The notes under the pieces: generated by a model
Told to the model about the DNA's origin: nothing
The model's database searches: none
What the model saw: only the letters and a program-made list of their open reading frames with translations
In this document: piece after piece, positions 1 to 8,556 of the stretch
Numbering within the stretch: position 1 is the first letter of the stretch
How the letters are laid out: each line of letters opens with the position of its first letter
Translations under genes and position numbers: made by a program
Source: a bacterium
GTDB lineage: Bacteria; Bacillota; Clostridia; Lachnospirales; Lachnospiraceae
Reading direction: 5' to 3'
NCBI GenBank assembly: GCA_023663725.1
Contig: JAMPGX010000001.1
Span: forward strand, 1 to 64,000
DNA: 64,000 nt

Positions 1-22
1 TGTTTAGTTGTCAAGGAACTTT

Positions 23-49
23 CCAGTTCGTGACTTCGTTACGAACTGG
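23..49 (-). other. Leader hairpin downstream of the left-edge promoter
   Basis: A perfect 9-bp inverted repeat (arms 23-31 and 41-49, core CCAGTTCGT / ACGAACTGG) sits in the transcribed leader below the promoter at 99-127. Its minus-strand transcript continues with CTTGACAACTAAACA at the window edge, which resembles pre-rRNA leader text. This is a structural observation; the rRNA assignment is inference because no rRNA gene is visible. Confidence 0.5.
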
Positions 50-98
50 GAGTAAACTGGCTTCGCTGCAAACTTGAGATTTCTCAGCGACGTTTATG

Positions 99-127
99 AG
101 TATAACACTACTAATTTCGGTTGTCAA
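99..127 (-). promoter_or_regulatory. Strong sigma-A promoter, probable rRNA operon promoter
   Basis: On the minus strand a consensus TTGACA (122-127) is followed after exactly 17 bases by TATACT (99-104). Transcription runs leftward out of the window through a hairpin-bearing leader with no open reading frame. A near-consensus promoter plus a structured non-coding leader is typical of stable-RNA operons, so a 16S rRNA gene just beyond the left edge is likely but not shown. Confidence 0.75.
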
Positions 128-272
128 CAACAAAAATCAAAAGATTTCTAAATTTTTCTAAAATAAACTACAATTAGCATCTATATGCCTGTTTTCAATA
201 TCAACGCCAGCGGTTTATAACCTGTCTTTTATAAATCCATAGAGTAAAAATGTCAAGAAATATGACATATCG

Positions 273-1899
273 TCAAGTTCCATAATCCTCTGACAAAGTA
301 AATACCCGTGAAAACCTTTTTTTCTGTTCTGCAGAGAGATGATGACTGACCAGAATCAATGTCAGCTCGGGTTTGGACAGCAGATTTTTCTCTATTATGT
401 CAGCATTTTCCCGATCTAATGCACTGGTGCCCTCATCTACCAGAAGAACAGAACGATTGTAGAGCAAGGCCCGAGCAATCGCCACTCGTTGTTTTTGCCC
501 GCCAGAAAGATTGCTTCCATTTTCACCTACAATCGTATCAAGACCGTCGGGCATAGACAGCAGATCGTTTTCCAGAGCGCTGTCCCGCAATGCTTCCCAT
601 ACCTGCTCTTTCGCAAATCCCTTTCCCAAAGTGACGTTATCCAAGATCGTAGCATTAAACAGGAATGCATCCTGCTCAATATAACCGATCTGATGCCATA
701 TCCACTCTGGCCTGCAATCCCTTATTTCCTGATCATCCAGACAAATAGAACCCGCATACTCCGGCAGGCAACCTAGTATCAGCTTGAGCAGCGTAGATTT
801 TCCGCAGCCAGAAGAACCTATTAGCGCATATTTCCTCCCTTTTTCAAAATAGGCGCTAAAATCTTTGACAATCATTTTTTTATCATAGCAGAAGTTTACA
901 TGATTCATCGTAATTCCATTCTGTATAACTTCTGTCCCAATCCCCGTATCTGAATCAAAATCATTTTTGACAAACTCAAGTCTTACGGATGGAAATCTTC
1001 TCAAAATAGGGCTTTGCGGAACAGATCGACAATACGTCCTGTGTCATGTTGCCCAATCCGACAGAAAGATTTGCACAAAGATTACCACCTCCCGTAAGAG
1101 CCCCCTGTATTACAATGCCCCGAACAGATAGTATGCCAATCAAGGTGACATGCAACATCTGACAGACAATGTTGACGCACCCCATCCCTGCACCGACAAA
1201 TCCCTTTACATAAGCCAGTCGAAATTTTGAAGATTCTATCCGGTCACTGGCAAGTTTTATGTGACGGATAAACCGCTGCTCACAATCAAAAAAACGCAGA
1301 ACATCATAACCAGTCAGCTGCTCCTTTAACTGACTTACCGCTACCGACTGATTCTGGGCACAGACAGTGCCCAAAGCTTCCATCCTCTGATGAAAAACTT
1401 TGGGAATAGATAGCATAATCACAGTAGTTACAATTGATGCCACAAGCAGTGACCAATGGAGCGTAAGCAGAGCAACAATACTAAGCACAACTGTTACTCC
1501 CGAGCAAATACAATCATAAAAAGGATTCCAGGCCAGATTCTCTATTTGGCTAATATCATTTGTAAATTGGGATAAGTATTCTCCAATCGATTATTCATGA
1601 AAGCTCCAATAACTTTTTTTCAAAAGATCCTCTGCGATATCTCTACGAATCGCATTGTTCATGATACGAATCGCTCGGCATTGGAAAAAATTTTTCACAC
1701 CAGTCAGTCCATAGATAAGAAACCAGACCACCACAAGAATCAATGTCCAGAACATAAATTGGCACATATTCCTGTCTATAATACCCTGAAAGGACTGCAT
1801 CATCAACATATTTGCCCCCACCTGAAGCTCGCACAATACCACCCCAAAAAGGAGTGCCGACGCATTTTGTCTCCAGTACTTTCTTAGATAAAAAGTCAT
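273..1899 (-). pseudogene. Disrupted ABC transporter, fused permease/ATPase
   Basis: Three consecutive pieces together make one exporter-type half transporter. A permease start (1591-1899) is closed by an in-frame TAA after the residues SFHE. The same frame then continues through SIGEYLSQFTNDISQIENLAW and more membrane segments down to position 976. Near 1000 the frame shifts by one base inside SAKP[Y]F / PILRRF, and the ATPase domain follows with Walker A GSSGCGKST, the signature LSGGQKQR and a Walker B ending in LLVDEGTSALD. The expected order for this family is permease then ATPase, so the gene appears to carry one nonsense codon and one single-base indel. A sequencing error could explain one lesion but less easily both. 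It directly follows the XRE regulator (stop at 1902), which suggests a former regulator-exporter operon. Substrate is unknown. Confidence 0.85.
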
Positions 1900-1901
1900 T
1901 T

Positions 1902-2873
1902 CTATGCCCTTCTATCCTTTGCCGCCAACACATCATCTGGCAGACAGGAATTATCCTGATTCCCATAATAAATATAATTTGTTCCGGTCTGCATGATTTT
2001 CTGGGAGCTATACTGTTCTTTCCATTTCTCCTTCCGGAGCAGCGGTATGTCATAATTGCCAACACATATATAATTCATTCCGGTCTGCATAAAACATCTG
2101 GCCATATAAAGAAACGGAACAAAAGCTGTCGGTTCGGCAAGTTCATACGCTTTTACTTCTCCGCCTTCCATCTCCAGTTCTATAGATCTCAAAATCTGTC
2201 GCTCCTTCAGCGCATCCAATAATTCCTCCACGGCTTTACAAGGCATTTCAAGCTGTTTTGCCGCCGCCTCTGCCACAAAAAAGCTGCGTTTCCTGCAATG
2301 GAGATATTCCAACAGCTCCAGACACCCCTGTCTCGACAGAAGTTCAAACAGACGGCGATATTCCTCTTTAGGCGCAAGCCAGGATGCATATCCATCCTCG
2401 GGTTCCGGCCAGAGCGTAACAAACGATAAGTCCTCCGCATGGATATCCAACAGGATACCACCTGCTGCCCTGATCTGGCTGAGCATCAGACGATTCAGGC
2501 TGTCTCCCTGACACGTTTCCAGGTATCCCATCTCCGGTATTCCAAGTCCATCGTCAAGCAAATACCTGACCATTGACCAGACCAACCGGCAAAGTTGGTT
2601 CAATCGCTCCTTATTGGGAAAAGAACACAGCCAGCCGCCTACTACATCTTCTACATCTACACGCTCATTCCCGTCTCGACCAAAAAGGGCATCTATTGTA
2701 ATTCCTAATTTATCAGCTATAGCTGGCAAAAGTGATATATCCGGTGCGCCTCCGCACTCCCAACGGCTCACCGCCTGGCCGCTGATTCCTACCGCTTCAC
2801 CCAATTCCTCCTGAGTCATCCCCGCTGCTCTCCGAAATTTGGAAATCTGAATACCGATTAAGTGGTCATTCAT
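1902..2873 (-). CDS. XRE-family helix-turn-helix regulator
   Basis: The protein has 323 residues. Residues 5-65 form a Cro/C1-type HTH with MTQEELGEAVGISGQAVSRWE, followed by a longer C-terminal region of about 250 residues that I do not recognise. The C-terminal part contains two copies of a short motif, MQTGMNYICVGNYD and MQTGTNYIYYGNQD. The start at 2873 has GGAGGG upstream. Its stop overlaps the approach to the broken ABC gene by 2-3 bases, so the two were co-transcribed. A dyad over its own promoter suggests autoregulation. The family binds DNA as a dimer; the effector is unknown. Confidence 0.85.
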   Translation of the reverse strand: MNDHLIGIQISKFRRAAGMTQEELGEAVGISGQAVSRWECGGAPDISLLPAIADKLGITIDALFGRDGNERVDVEDVVGGWLCSFPNKERLNQLCRLVWSMVRYLLDDGLGIPEMGYLETCQGDSLNRLMLSQIRAAGGILLDIHAEDLSFVTLWPEPEDGYASWLAPKEEYRRLFELLSRQGCLELLEYLHCRKRSFFVAEAAAKQLEMPCKAVEELLDALKERQILRSIELEMEGGEVKAYELAEPTAFVPFLYMARCFMQTGMNYICVGNYDIPLLRKEKWKEQYSSQKIMQTGTNYIYYGNQDNSCLPDDVLAAKDRRA

Positions 2874-2901
2874 ACCGCGAATCCCTCCATTTCAATGAAT
2901 A

Positions 2902-2936
2902 CTTGTATTGTATCTCAAAAGCAACTTGAATACAAG
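2902..2936 (-). promoter_or_regulatory. Promoter of the XRE gene with overlapping operator dyad
   Basis: Minus-strand TTGTAT (2930-2935) and TACAAT (2907-2912) are separated by 17 bases. An inverted repeat with arms CTTGTATT (2902-2909) and AATACAAG (2929-2936) covers both promoter hexamers. This is a natural layout for autorepression by the downstream XRE protein, though binding is inferred. Confidence 0.6.
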
Positions 2937-2996
2937 GCAGGCGTATTTGAACTAATCCAACCAATACTTGATTTGTCCCAAACACTTAACCTGAAT

Positions 2997-3034
2997 AAAA
3001 AAAGAGACGATACCCGTTATCTCGCCTCTTTTTC
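2997..3034 (-). terminator. Rho-independent terminator after the flavodoxin-like gene
   Basis: A stem with an AAAGAG...CTCTTT base and a short loop is followed on the minus strand by seven Ts. It also has Ts on the plus strand, so it could work in both directions. It separates the flavodoxin-like/ATP-grasp pair from the XRE gene. Confidence 0.75.
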
Positions 3035-3107
3035 TCTATTCTACGTATTTTGATTGGACAGTCTGTTTTACTTCTCCTGAACTCTTATAGAAAGTCCAAT
3101 AATTATA

Positions 3108-3725
3108 TCAACGAATAAAATTCGTCCAGTTGCCGCTCTCCGTCTGGGGAAATATCCCCTGTTGCCTGCCCGTCTCTATACACTTTAACAGCCATGCCAT
3201 ATTATGGGCGATATTGCGCATGGTCTGCAATCCTTCTTCATCCTGCAATACCTCCTCCGGACGGTTGCCATGCACCATATTCCAATAACTGGAGCCTACC
3301 ACAGGCATATGGCTGATGCCAAAATATTTATTCAGATCATCCAGCGAAGCCGTTGTCCCCGCCCGACGAGCTGATGCCACTGCCGCTGCAGGCTTATGTA
3401 TAAATGCATCCTTGCTGCTGTAGAAGGCCCTGTCCAAAAAGGACAATATCCTCCCGCTGGCATGAGCATAATACACCGGCGTTCCAAATACAAAGCCGTC
3501 GGCACTGCGAGCTTTCTGTACAAACACATTGACCGAATCATCCGTGAAGATACACCCCTGTTTTGAACACTGCCCACAACCTATACAGTCTCTGACTGGC
3601 TGAGCGCCTATCTGAAATATCTCGTAGGCAACCCCTTCCGCCTGCAACGTCCGACCAATCTCCTCCAACGCAGTGTAGGTACATCCCTTTTGATTGGCGC
3701 TACCATTTAGCAATAGTACATTCAT
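3108..3725 (-). CDS. Flavodoxin-like NAD(P)H-dependent oxidoreductase
   Basis: The 205-residue protein opens with the FMN phosphate-binding loop MNVLLLNGSANQKGCT and has a Cys cluster CIGCGQCSKQGC near residue 50, then GTPVYYAHASG near residue 80. These are hallmarks of the NADPH-dependent FMN reductase / flavodoxin family (IsdW-like, iron-sulfur flavoprotein-like group). I chose the ATG at 3725 because AAGGAG lies 11 bases upstream; a longer reading from 3755 has no such site. It follows the ATP-grasp gene by 20 bases and is probably co-transcribed with it. The substrate cannot be read from the sequence. Confidence 0.85.
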   Translation of the reverse strand: MNVLLLNGSANQKGCTYTALEEIGRTLQAEGVAYEIFQIGAQPVRDCIGCGQCSKQGCIFTDDSVNVFVQKARSADGFVFGTPVYYAHASGRILSFLDRAFYSSKDAFIHKPAAAVASARRAGTTASLDDLNKYFGISHMPVVGSSYWNMVHGNRPEEVLQDEEGLQTMRNIAHNMAWLLKCIETGRQQGIFPQTESGNWTNFIR

Positions 3726-3745
3726 TATTAATTGTGCTCCTTCCA

Positions 3746-4621
3746 CTATTCCCACATATTAGATATTTCACTATCTATCGCCTTCACCGTGCGAAAGAAA
3801 GCGCCATAATCCTGTCCCTCAGACAACCCTGACACGCCGCCATCCCCAGCCTCAATCACCGTCCAACCGCCGTCCTCTTTTTCCGCATAGTCCACCGTGT
3901 AAAACGGACTGGGGAGCGCGGAGTATTTCTCCGCCAGACGCAGGGGCAACTCAGCAGTGTACCCGTGCTGCAGGGAGTTCCTGCTAACAGACACAATATG
4001 CCCCCACAGGTAAAACACACGATACTCATTGCTATGTCCGCCATACTGTTTCAGCCGCACAAACTGTTTCGCCTGGATTCCTCCAGTAAGCAGTTCTCCC
4101 CGTATCTCATAGAACCGCTCCATCCATCCGTCAAATTCCTCCTGGGTTATCTCCCTGCCAAAGAAAGCTGGGAAATCCATATTCTTGGCAGACTTGACAT
4201 AATCCTTGATCATGAAATCGCCCAAAGACTGCCATATCTCCTTCACATCCATCTGTGCATGTAGAGGAAAGAAGAGCGTTTTCGGCGTATCCTCCTCCAA
4301 ATATCTGTACGCGTTGGAAAAAATATGCATGGCCGCATACTGAGCGGGAGCAGCGAGAAGCTTCAATCCCTTATCTGCCAAGCACTCGTAAAATAGCTGA
4401 TACTCCTCTGGTTTCATCATCCAGCCACGATATAGAGCCTGAGCGGATATTTTGCTATCCAAGCTTACTCGATTTTCCTCGTCCCAGAGCTGCTGCTGAA
4501 ACAGCGCAATGTTAAATCCCGCCTCCAGAGCCGCCTCATATTCTCGCTCAAACGCCTCATCCACTCGCCTGCCGCTCATATAACTAGAAGGAAATACTAT
4601 CGTCACGATCCGTTCTCCCAT
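3746..4621 (-). CDS. ATP-grasp domain protein (R2K-like)
   Basis: The protein has 291 residues. The C-terminal half carries the ATP-grasp features: GDFMIKDYVKSAKN around residue 133, a long mid section with VRLKQYGG, and the metal-binding end YTVDYAEKEDGGWTVIEAGDGG. This matches the R2K type of ATP-grasp ligase, which joins a carboxylate to an amine at the cost of ATP; many are of unknown substrate. It lies 20 bases upstream of a flavodoxin-like gene in the same direction. No precursor peptide gene is evident nearby. Function beyond ligase-type chemistry is unknown. Confidence 0.75.
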   Translation of the reverse strand: MGERIVTIVFPSSYMSGRRVDEAFEREYEAALEAGFNIALFQQQLWDEENRVSLDSKISAQALYRGWMMKPEEYQLFYECLADKGLKLLAAPAQYAAMHIFSNAYRYLEEDTPKTLFFPLHAQMDVKEIWQSLGDFMIKDYVKSAKNMDFPAFFGREITQEEFDGWMERFYEIRGELLTGGIQAKQFVRLKQYGGHSNEYRVFYLWGHIVSVSRNSLQHGYTAELPLRLAEKYSALPSPFYTVDYAEKEDGGWTVIEAGDGGVSGLSEGQDYGAFFRTVKAIDSEISNMWE

Positions 4622-4757
4622 CCCAACATCCTGCCAATTCGCTCCAGTTCCACCCTCTCAAAGCGCATACAACAAGTATGCCTATATTATCTAATCCCCG
4701 GAAGGCCTTCAATATTATGACTCCCCATCTTCCAGAGGGTCTCGGTTTCCTCTATGA

Positions 4758-5222
4758 TTATAAATCCAAAAACTCCATATTAATGGATTTTTCCGTAAAT
4801 CCATATTTCTCATACATGGCTCTAGCTGCCGTGTTCCTGGCGTTTACCTGTAGCTCCAGACTATCATATTCCTTCTCTCTACACAGGCCCCGCACATAAT
4901 CAAACAGCTGGTGGCCGATGCCCTGTCCCCGATATCTCTCCTCCACAGCCATGGAATCCACATACAGCACCTTCCTCTCCCGCATGGGACCGCCGGAAAT
5001 ATGGCGCTCCAAACAGATCATCAGGCCCACCACTTCTCCTGCCAATTCCGCCACCAGGACCTGCTGACTCTCCAAATGCTCCAGATACATATCATATGGC
5101 AATATCGGGTCCGCTTCTTTATAGATTTCCGGTCTCCAAGCCACATGCATAGCCTGTACCTGTTTCATGATCCTCTCCACGGATGCGTAATCTCCCTCCA
5201 CTGCCAACCGTATCGTTACCAT
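4758..5222 (-). CDS. GNAT-family N-acetyltransferase
   Basis: The 154-residue protein shows the full GNAT fold: MVTIRLAVEGDYASVERIM at the N-terminus, the beta4 segment VLYVDSMAVEERYRGQGIGHQL with the acetyl-CoA pyrophosphate loop RGQGIG, and the C-terminal NARNTAARAMYEKYGF. GGGAGG lies 6 bases before the ATG. It transfers an acetyl group from acetyl-CoA to an amine; the acceptor is not recognisable. It stands alone between the ATP-grasp gene and a lipoprotein gene. Confidence 0.9.
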   Translation of the reverse strand: MVTIRLAVEGDYASVERIMKQVQAMHVAWRPEIYKEADPILPYDMYLEHLESQQVLVAELAGEVVGLMICLERHISGGPMRERKVLYVDSMAVEERYRGQGIGHQLFDYVRGLCREKEYDSLELQVNARNTAARAMYEKYGFTEKSINMEFLDL

Positions 5223-5277
5223 AGCTACCTCCCTATCAGCCCCATTTCATTTCCGTCCCCATACAGAATGCCAAAAC

Positions 5278-5418
5278 TTAGAATCCGATCTTCATGGATT
5301 GTCCCTCCACATAGACGCCCTTTTCATCCTGATACAGTCCCACAAATACCAGAGCGTTTAATAGCGTCTCCCCCTCCTTCATAACCATTGCCGCCTGGAT
5401 AAACAGGAGGACTAACAT
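5278..5418 (-). CDS. Possible 46-residue hypothetical peptide or gene remnant
   Basis: A short reading frame in the gap between the GNAT and lipoprotein genes begins MLVLLFIQAAMVMKEGE and ends YVEGQSMKIGF. The composition looks protein-like (hydrophobic start, charged middle), but the upstream site is only a weak AGGG. It could be the tail of a decayed gene. No family is recognised. Confidence 0.25.
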   Translation of the reverse strand: MLVLLFIQAAMVMKEGETLLNALVFVGLYQDEKGVYVEGQSMKIGF

Positions 5419-5473
5419 ATCACCCTGCCAGCACCATGAACAGTTCAAAAAGAAGTAACTGCTGCAAGTCTCT

Positions 5474-6208
5474 CTATTGAAGCCGAATTGTCGCGTTTAT
5501 CTCTTCCCGTTTTACCTTTATTCCTATCGAGGCCACATCCAGCAGGCTCTCCGCCTCGTATTCAGCCAGAATCACTACTTCTCTGCTCTCTCCAGGATTG
5601 AGGCTCTCACAATAGAGAGTCAAATCATTCTTCAACAGGGTAGACAGACTATAGGTGTCAATTCCATTGACTGAGACACTGATCTGCATTTTTTTGTTGA
5701 TGATATCCGCCGTCTCAGTTCCCTCGCCCTGATTTTGCAGCGTAAAATGCAACACCAGCAGTTGATTGCCCGCCTCCGCATCCAGAGTAAAGAAATCATC
5801 ATCCGTCCCGTCTTCCGAGTAATGATCCTGTACGTCGTACCCATTATAGGTCAGTGTCATCTGTTCTGGAAGCCCCATCGCCTCCTCCAGCTTCATATCC
5901 TCCTGCTGCGTCCCCTGACTCCCTGTCATATCCACAACAGGGGTATCCTCCACAGGGTCCATGCCCGCAGGCTCAGGAGTTTTTTCCGGCAGTATCTCCT
6001 GCGGCGGCTCAACCGACTCCTCCGTTGTCAATGTCTCCACCTCCACAAGCCTGCTCTTATGATTTCTATCATGAGACAGCAGGAGCTGCGCCGTATACTC
6101 TCCCACGGCCTGTAGCTGTTCGTCCGTCAAATCCGGTATAGAATTTCCACATCCGGTCAGCATCACCGCCGCACCGATCAACAGTACTGTCAGAATTTTT
6201 TTTCCCAT
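5474..6208 (-). CDS. Lipoprotein with DUF4352-like domain
   Basis: The protein starts with KKILTVLLIGAAVMLTGC, a lipoprotein signal ending in the lipobox LTGC, so it is anchored on the outer face of the membrane. A Glu/Pro-rich linker (residues about 55-110) leads to an immunoglobulin-like domain with FTLDAEAGNQLLVLHFTLQN and a C-terminal VVILAEYE pattern, as in DUF4352 proteins. Of three closely spaced ATGs, the one at 6208 has the best distance to AAAGGA. It sits downstream of the large membrane protein gene, possibly in the same transcript. No binding partner can be inferred. Confidence 0.8.
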   Translation of the reverse strand: MGKKILTVLLIGAAVMLTGCGNSIPDLTDEQLQAVGEYTAQLLLSHDRNHKSRLVEVETLTTEESVEPPQEILPEKTPEPAGMDPVEDTPVVDMTGSQGTQQEDMKLEEAMGLPEQMTLTYNGYDVQDHYSEDGTDDDFFTLDAEAGNQLLVLHFTLQNQGEGTETADIINKKMQISVSVNGIDTYSLSTLLKNDLTLYCESLNPGESREVVILAEYEAESLLDVASIGIKVKREEINATIRLQ

Positions 6209-6283
6209 TTTCATCATTTCCTTTCCCTACATTTCCGAGGCTGATATTCGTTTGACGTTCAGTCGATACGCCGCGCAAAAACA

Positions 6284-8500
6284 TTATGCCGAGGTCTCGT
6301 CTTCCTCTTTTTGATATTTTTTCTCCATCAGAGCATAGACTCCAGATATCCCCAGCGCCGCAAAACCAGTCACCAGGAACAGAATTATCCTTTGAAGGGA
6401 TTCCACCCGGAAGTCAAACAGCGCGATCTTCAAGCACATCAGCATACTCAGCACCAGCCCATATATGCGCAGCTTTCTGTCCCTCTGCACAAATCCCAGG
6501 ATAATGCCAAAGAGTCCCACGATCATCAGCAATATGCTGGAGGTAATCCGGAACTGAAATCTGGTCACCAGAATCATATAGGTCAAAAAACCTGCCATAG
6601 CCAATTCCCGCCATTTTGCCGGCATATGGAATCTGGGCTGAAAGATGAAGAAGATAATTCCTACCCCCAGAACAGTCAAGATAAAATATATCATGACCTG
6701 ATCGAAGGTCTGAAGAAACATCAAGCCCAAATAGCAGGCCCCTTCTATGACCAACATGGTGTAGTTAAAGACACTGATTCCCTTACCCGAAAACCGCTTG
6801 ACATAATTAAACAGCATGGAAGCTAACCACATCACCGCAATCACCAGCGGCAGCACCAGGTCATTGTCCAGCACCAGAGGAATAAACAGCACCGTTGTTA
6901 TGGTGATCAGCAGCTCATAATAGGTCTGCCAGTGATTCATCAAGAGCAGGCTGAGCAGCAGTACGCCCAGCAGCACATATCCGTAAATGCTGTGGTGATA
7001 GCTCAGTGCGGCCACTGCAGTCCAGGAGGTAATGATAACGCCAGCTACTCGCAGCGGCTGATACCGATATGCCAGCGGCTTGTAGACCAGCATCAAGACC
7101 GTCAATGCGACAGTCGCACTCAGACCCGTGCCAGGATCCAGGACATTTCCAAACAATAGCAGCGCCGCACCGCCTGCAAAATAACCCTGCATCCAACACA
7201 GGGAACCGCGGCCACGCATCAGGAAGAAGAAAAGTATTGCCATAGCTACAATTGCCGCCATCACCGCCAGGCGAATCCATATCTCTATGTCTGAATAAGA
7301 TCCCTGATACCGGAAATGGATCCATATTGCGCACCATCTGTATGCCGATACCACCAGAACTGCGCCAATTCCAAATATGGCACAGATTCCTGTTCTCTGT
7401 CCGCTGTCCGCAGAGGGAATCCGCCATGCCGTCAACTCCATGAGCACCATGCTTGCCACCAGAAATCCTATTATATACAGCGTCCGCAGCTCCATCACCG
7501 TCTTCGGCGCCGTCGTAGAGATCGTAAAAATCCAGGCGAACAAAGCCGTCCCTGCGATCTGTCCCAGGCCAATGCCATAGGCCCATTTTCTGACGGGCAG
7601 CAATATTCCCAACAACTGCACGGATAAAATCATCACCATATAGATCAGCAGCTCCGCGCCGTCGTCCAGGTGCGGGATGTCCATCATCAGAAAGCTGACC
7701 ATGCAGGCCCCCATGCAGATCACCCGCAGGATGCCCGCATCCTTCTTTCGGCTCACCACCATCACCACCACCGTGATCAGCGTGGTGATCAATATAGTGA
7801 CGATGCCGTTGAAATTATGTAGATAGAGGAAGTTCACCATGGTAGTGACATACAGGCTCCCGATACCAAGCGAGGAGATAATCATGGACAGCGTCTGGCT
7901 CTTTTTCTTCACAAAGAATTCCGCAGCGCCCCACACCAACAGCCCCACCACATAGAGTCCCAGCTCCCTGGCCAGACTGCCCATATAATTGATTCCCAAC
8001 AGAATCAGCGCCGCCAGCACGAACAGCACGCCTATGGCGCCAAACACGTTGATGCCGATGGCAAACTCACGGTTCTTCTGCGGGCCGGAGGCCGCTTGCG
8101 GCAGTACTTTCGCCCGACCAGCCATATCCGCCGTCTGTTCACTCATCGGCGCACTGGTTTGCGCTACCGCCTGTGTATTCATCGGCACATATCCCTGCGC
8201 TGCCGCCTGTGTGTTCACCGGTGTATATCCCTGTGCCGCCGCCTGTGTATTACCCTGCGCCCTCTCACGCGCAGTCGCCGGAGGAACATCCTGCCGCGGC
8301 GCTTGTGCGGCGGCCATCCGCTGCGCATACTTCTGACTGCTCTTTTCCAGCTCCTGCTCCAGCAGATCCAGCTGATGCTTTTCCCGAATCAGCCTCTGGT
8401 CAAAGCTTACCAGATAATCCGTGAAAAAATGGTCCTTTGATTCCTCTTTCAGTAATTTTACTCGTTCCCTGAGTCTCTCGTATATCCCCTGCTGTTCCAT
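6284..8500 (-). CDS. Large polytopic membrane protein, DUF2339-like
   Basis: The protein has 738 residues. The first 60 are a charged coiled coil (LLKEESKDHF, QLDLLEQELEKSSQKYAQR). Residues 62-130 are an Ala/Gln/Pro-rich linker with three 12-residue repeats. From about residue 143 to the end there are roughly 20 hydrophobic segments. This architecture fits the DUF2339 family of predicted membrane proteins, whose role is unknown. It starts with MEQQGIYERLRERV, with AAAGGA upstream. It may be co-transcribed with the lipoprotein gene downstream. Confidence 0.75.
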   Translation of the reverse strand: MEQQGIYERLRERVKLLKEESKDHFFTDYLVSFDQRLIREKHQLDLLEQELEKSSQKYAQRMAAAQAPRQDVPPATARERAQGNTQAAAQGYTPVNTQAAAQGYVPMNTQAVAQTSAPMSEQTADMAGRAKVLPQAASGPQKNREFAIGINVFGAIGVLFVLAALILLGINYMGSLARELGLYVVGLLVWGAAEFFVKKKSQTLSMIISSLGIGSLYVTTMVNFLYLHNFNGIVTILITTLITVVVMVVSRKKDAGILRVICMGACMVSFLMMDIPHLDDGAELLIYMVMILSVQLLGILLPVRKWAYGIGLGQIAGTALFAWIFTISTTAPKTVMELRTLYIIGFLVASMVLMELTAWRIPSADSGQRTGICAIFGIGAVLVVSAYRWCAIWIHFRYQGSYSDIEIWIRLAVMAAIVAMAILFFFLMRGRGSLCWMQGYFAGGAALLLFGNVLDPGTGLSATVALTVLMLVYKPLAYRYQPLRVAGVIITSWTAVAALSYHHSIYGYVLLGVLLLSLLLMNHWQTYYELLITITTVLFIPLVLDNDLVLPLVIAVMWLASMLFNYVKRFSGKGISVFNYTMLVIEGACYLGLMFLQTFDQVMIYFILTVLGVGIIFFIFQPRFHMPAKWRELAMAGFLTYMILVTRFQFRITSSILLMIVGLFGIILGFVQRDRKLRIYGLVLSMLMCLKIALFDFRVESLQRIILFLVTGFAALGISGVYALMEKKYQKEEDETSA
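8144..8251 (-). repeat. Three tandem 36-bp coding repeats
   Basis: Within the membrane-protein gene three 36-bp units (8216-8251, 8180-8215, 8144-8179) encode NTQAAAQGYTPV, NTQAAAQGYVPM and NTQAVAQTSAPM. They form a flexible linker between the coiled coil and the membrane helices and could vary in copy number by slippage. Confidence 0.85.
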
Positions 8501-8556
8501 TGTCCATGTTCCTTTCAGCTATCGACAGACATCCACCGCACCAGCCCGCGATCAGA

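Noticed and set aside
8096..8440. Plus-strand frames with Pro/Cys-rich repeats
   Set aside because: They are the complement of the tandem repeats in the membrane protein gene.
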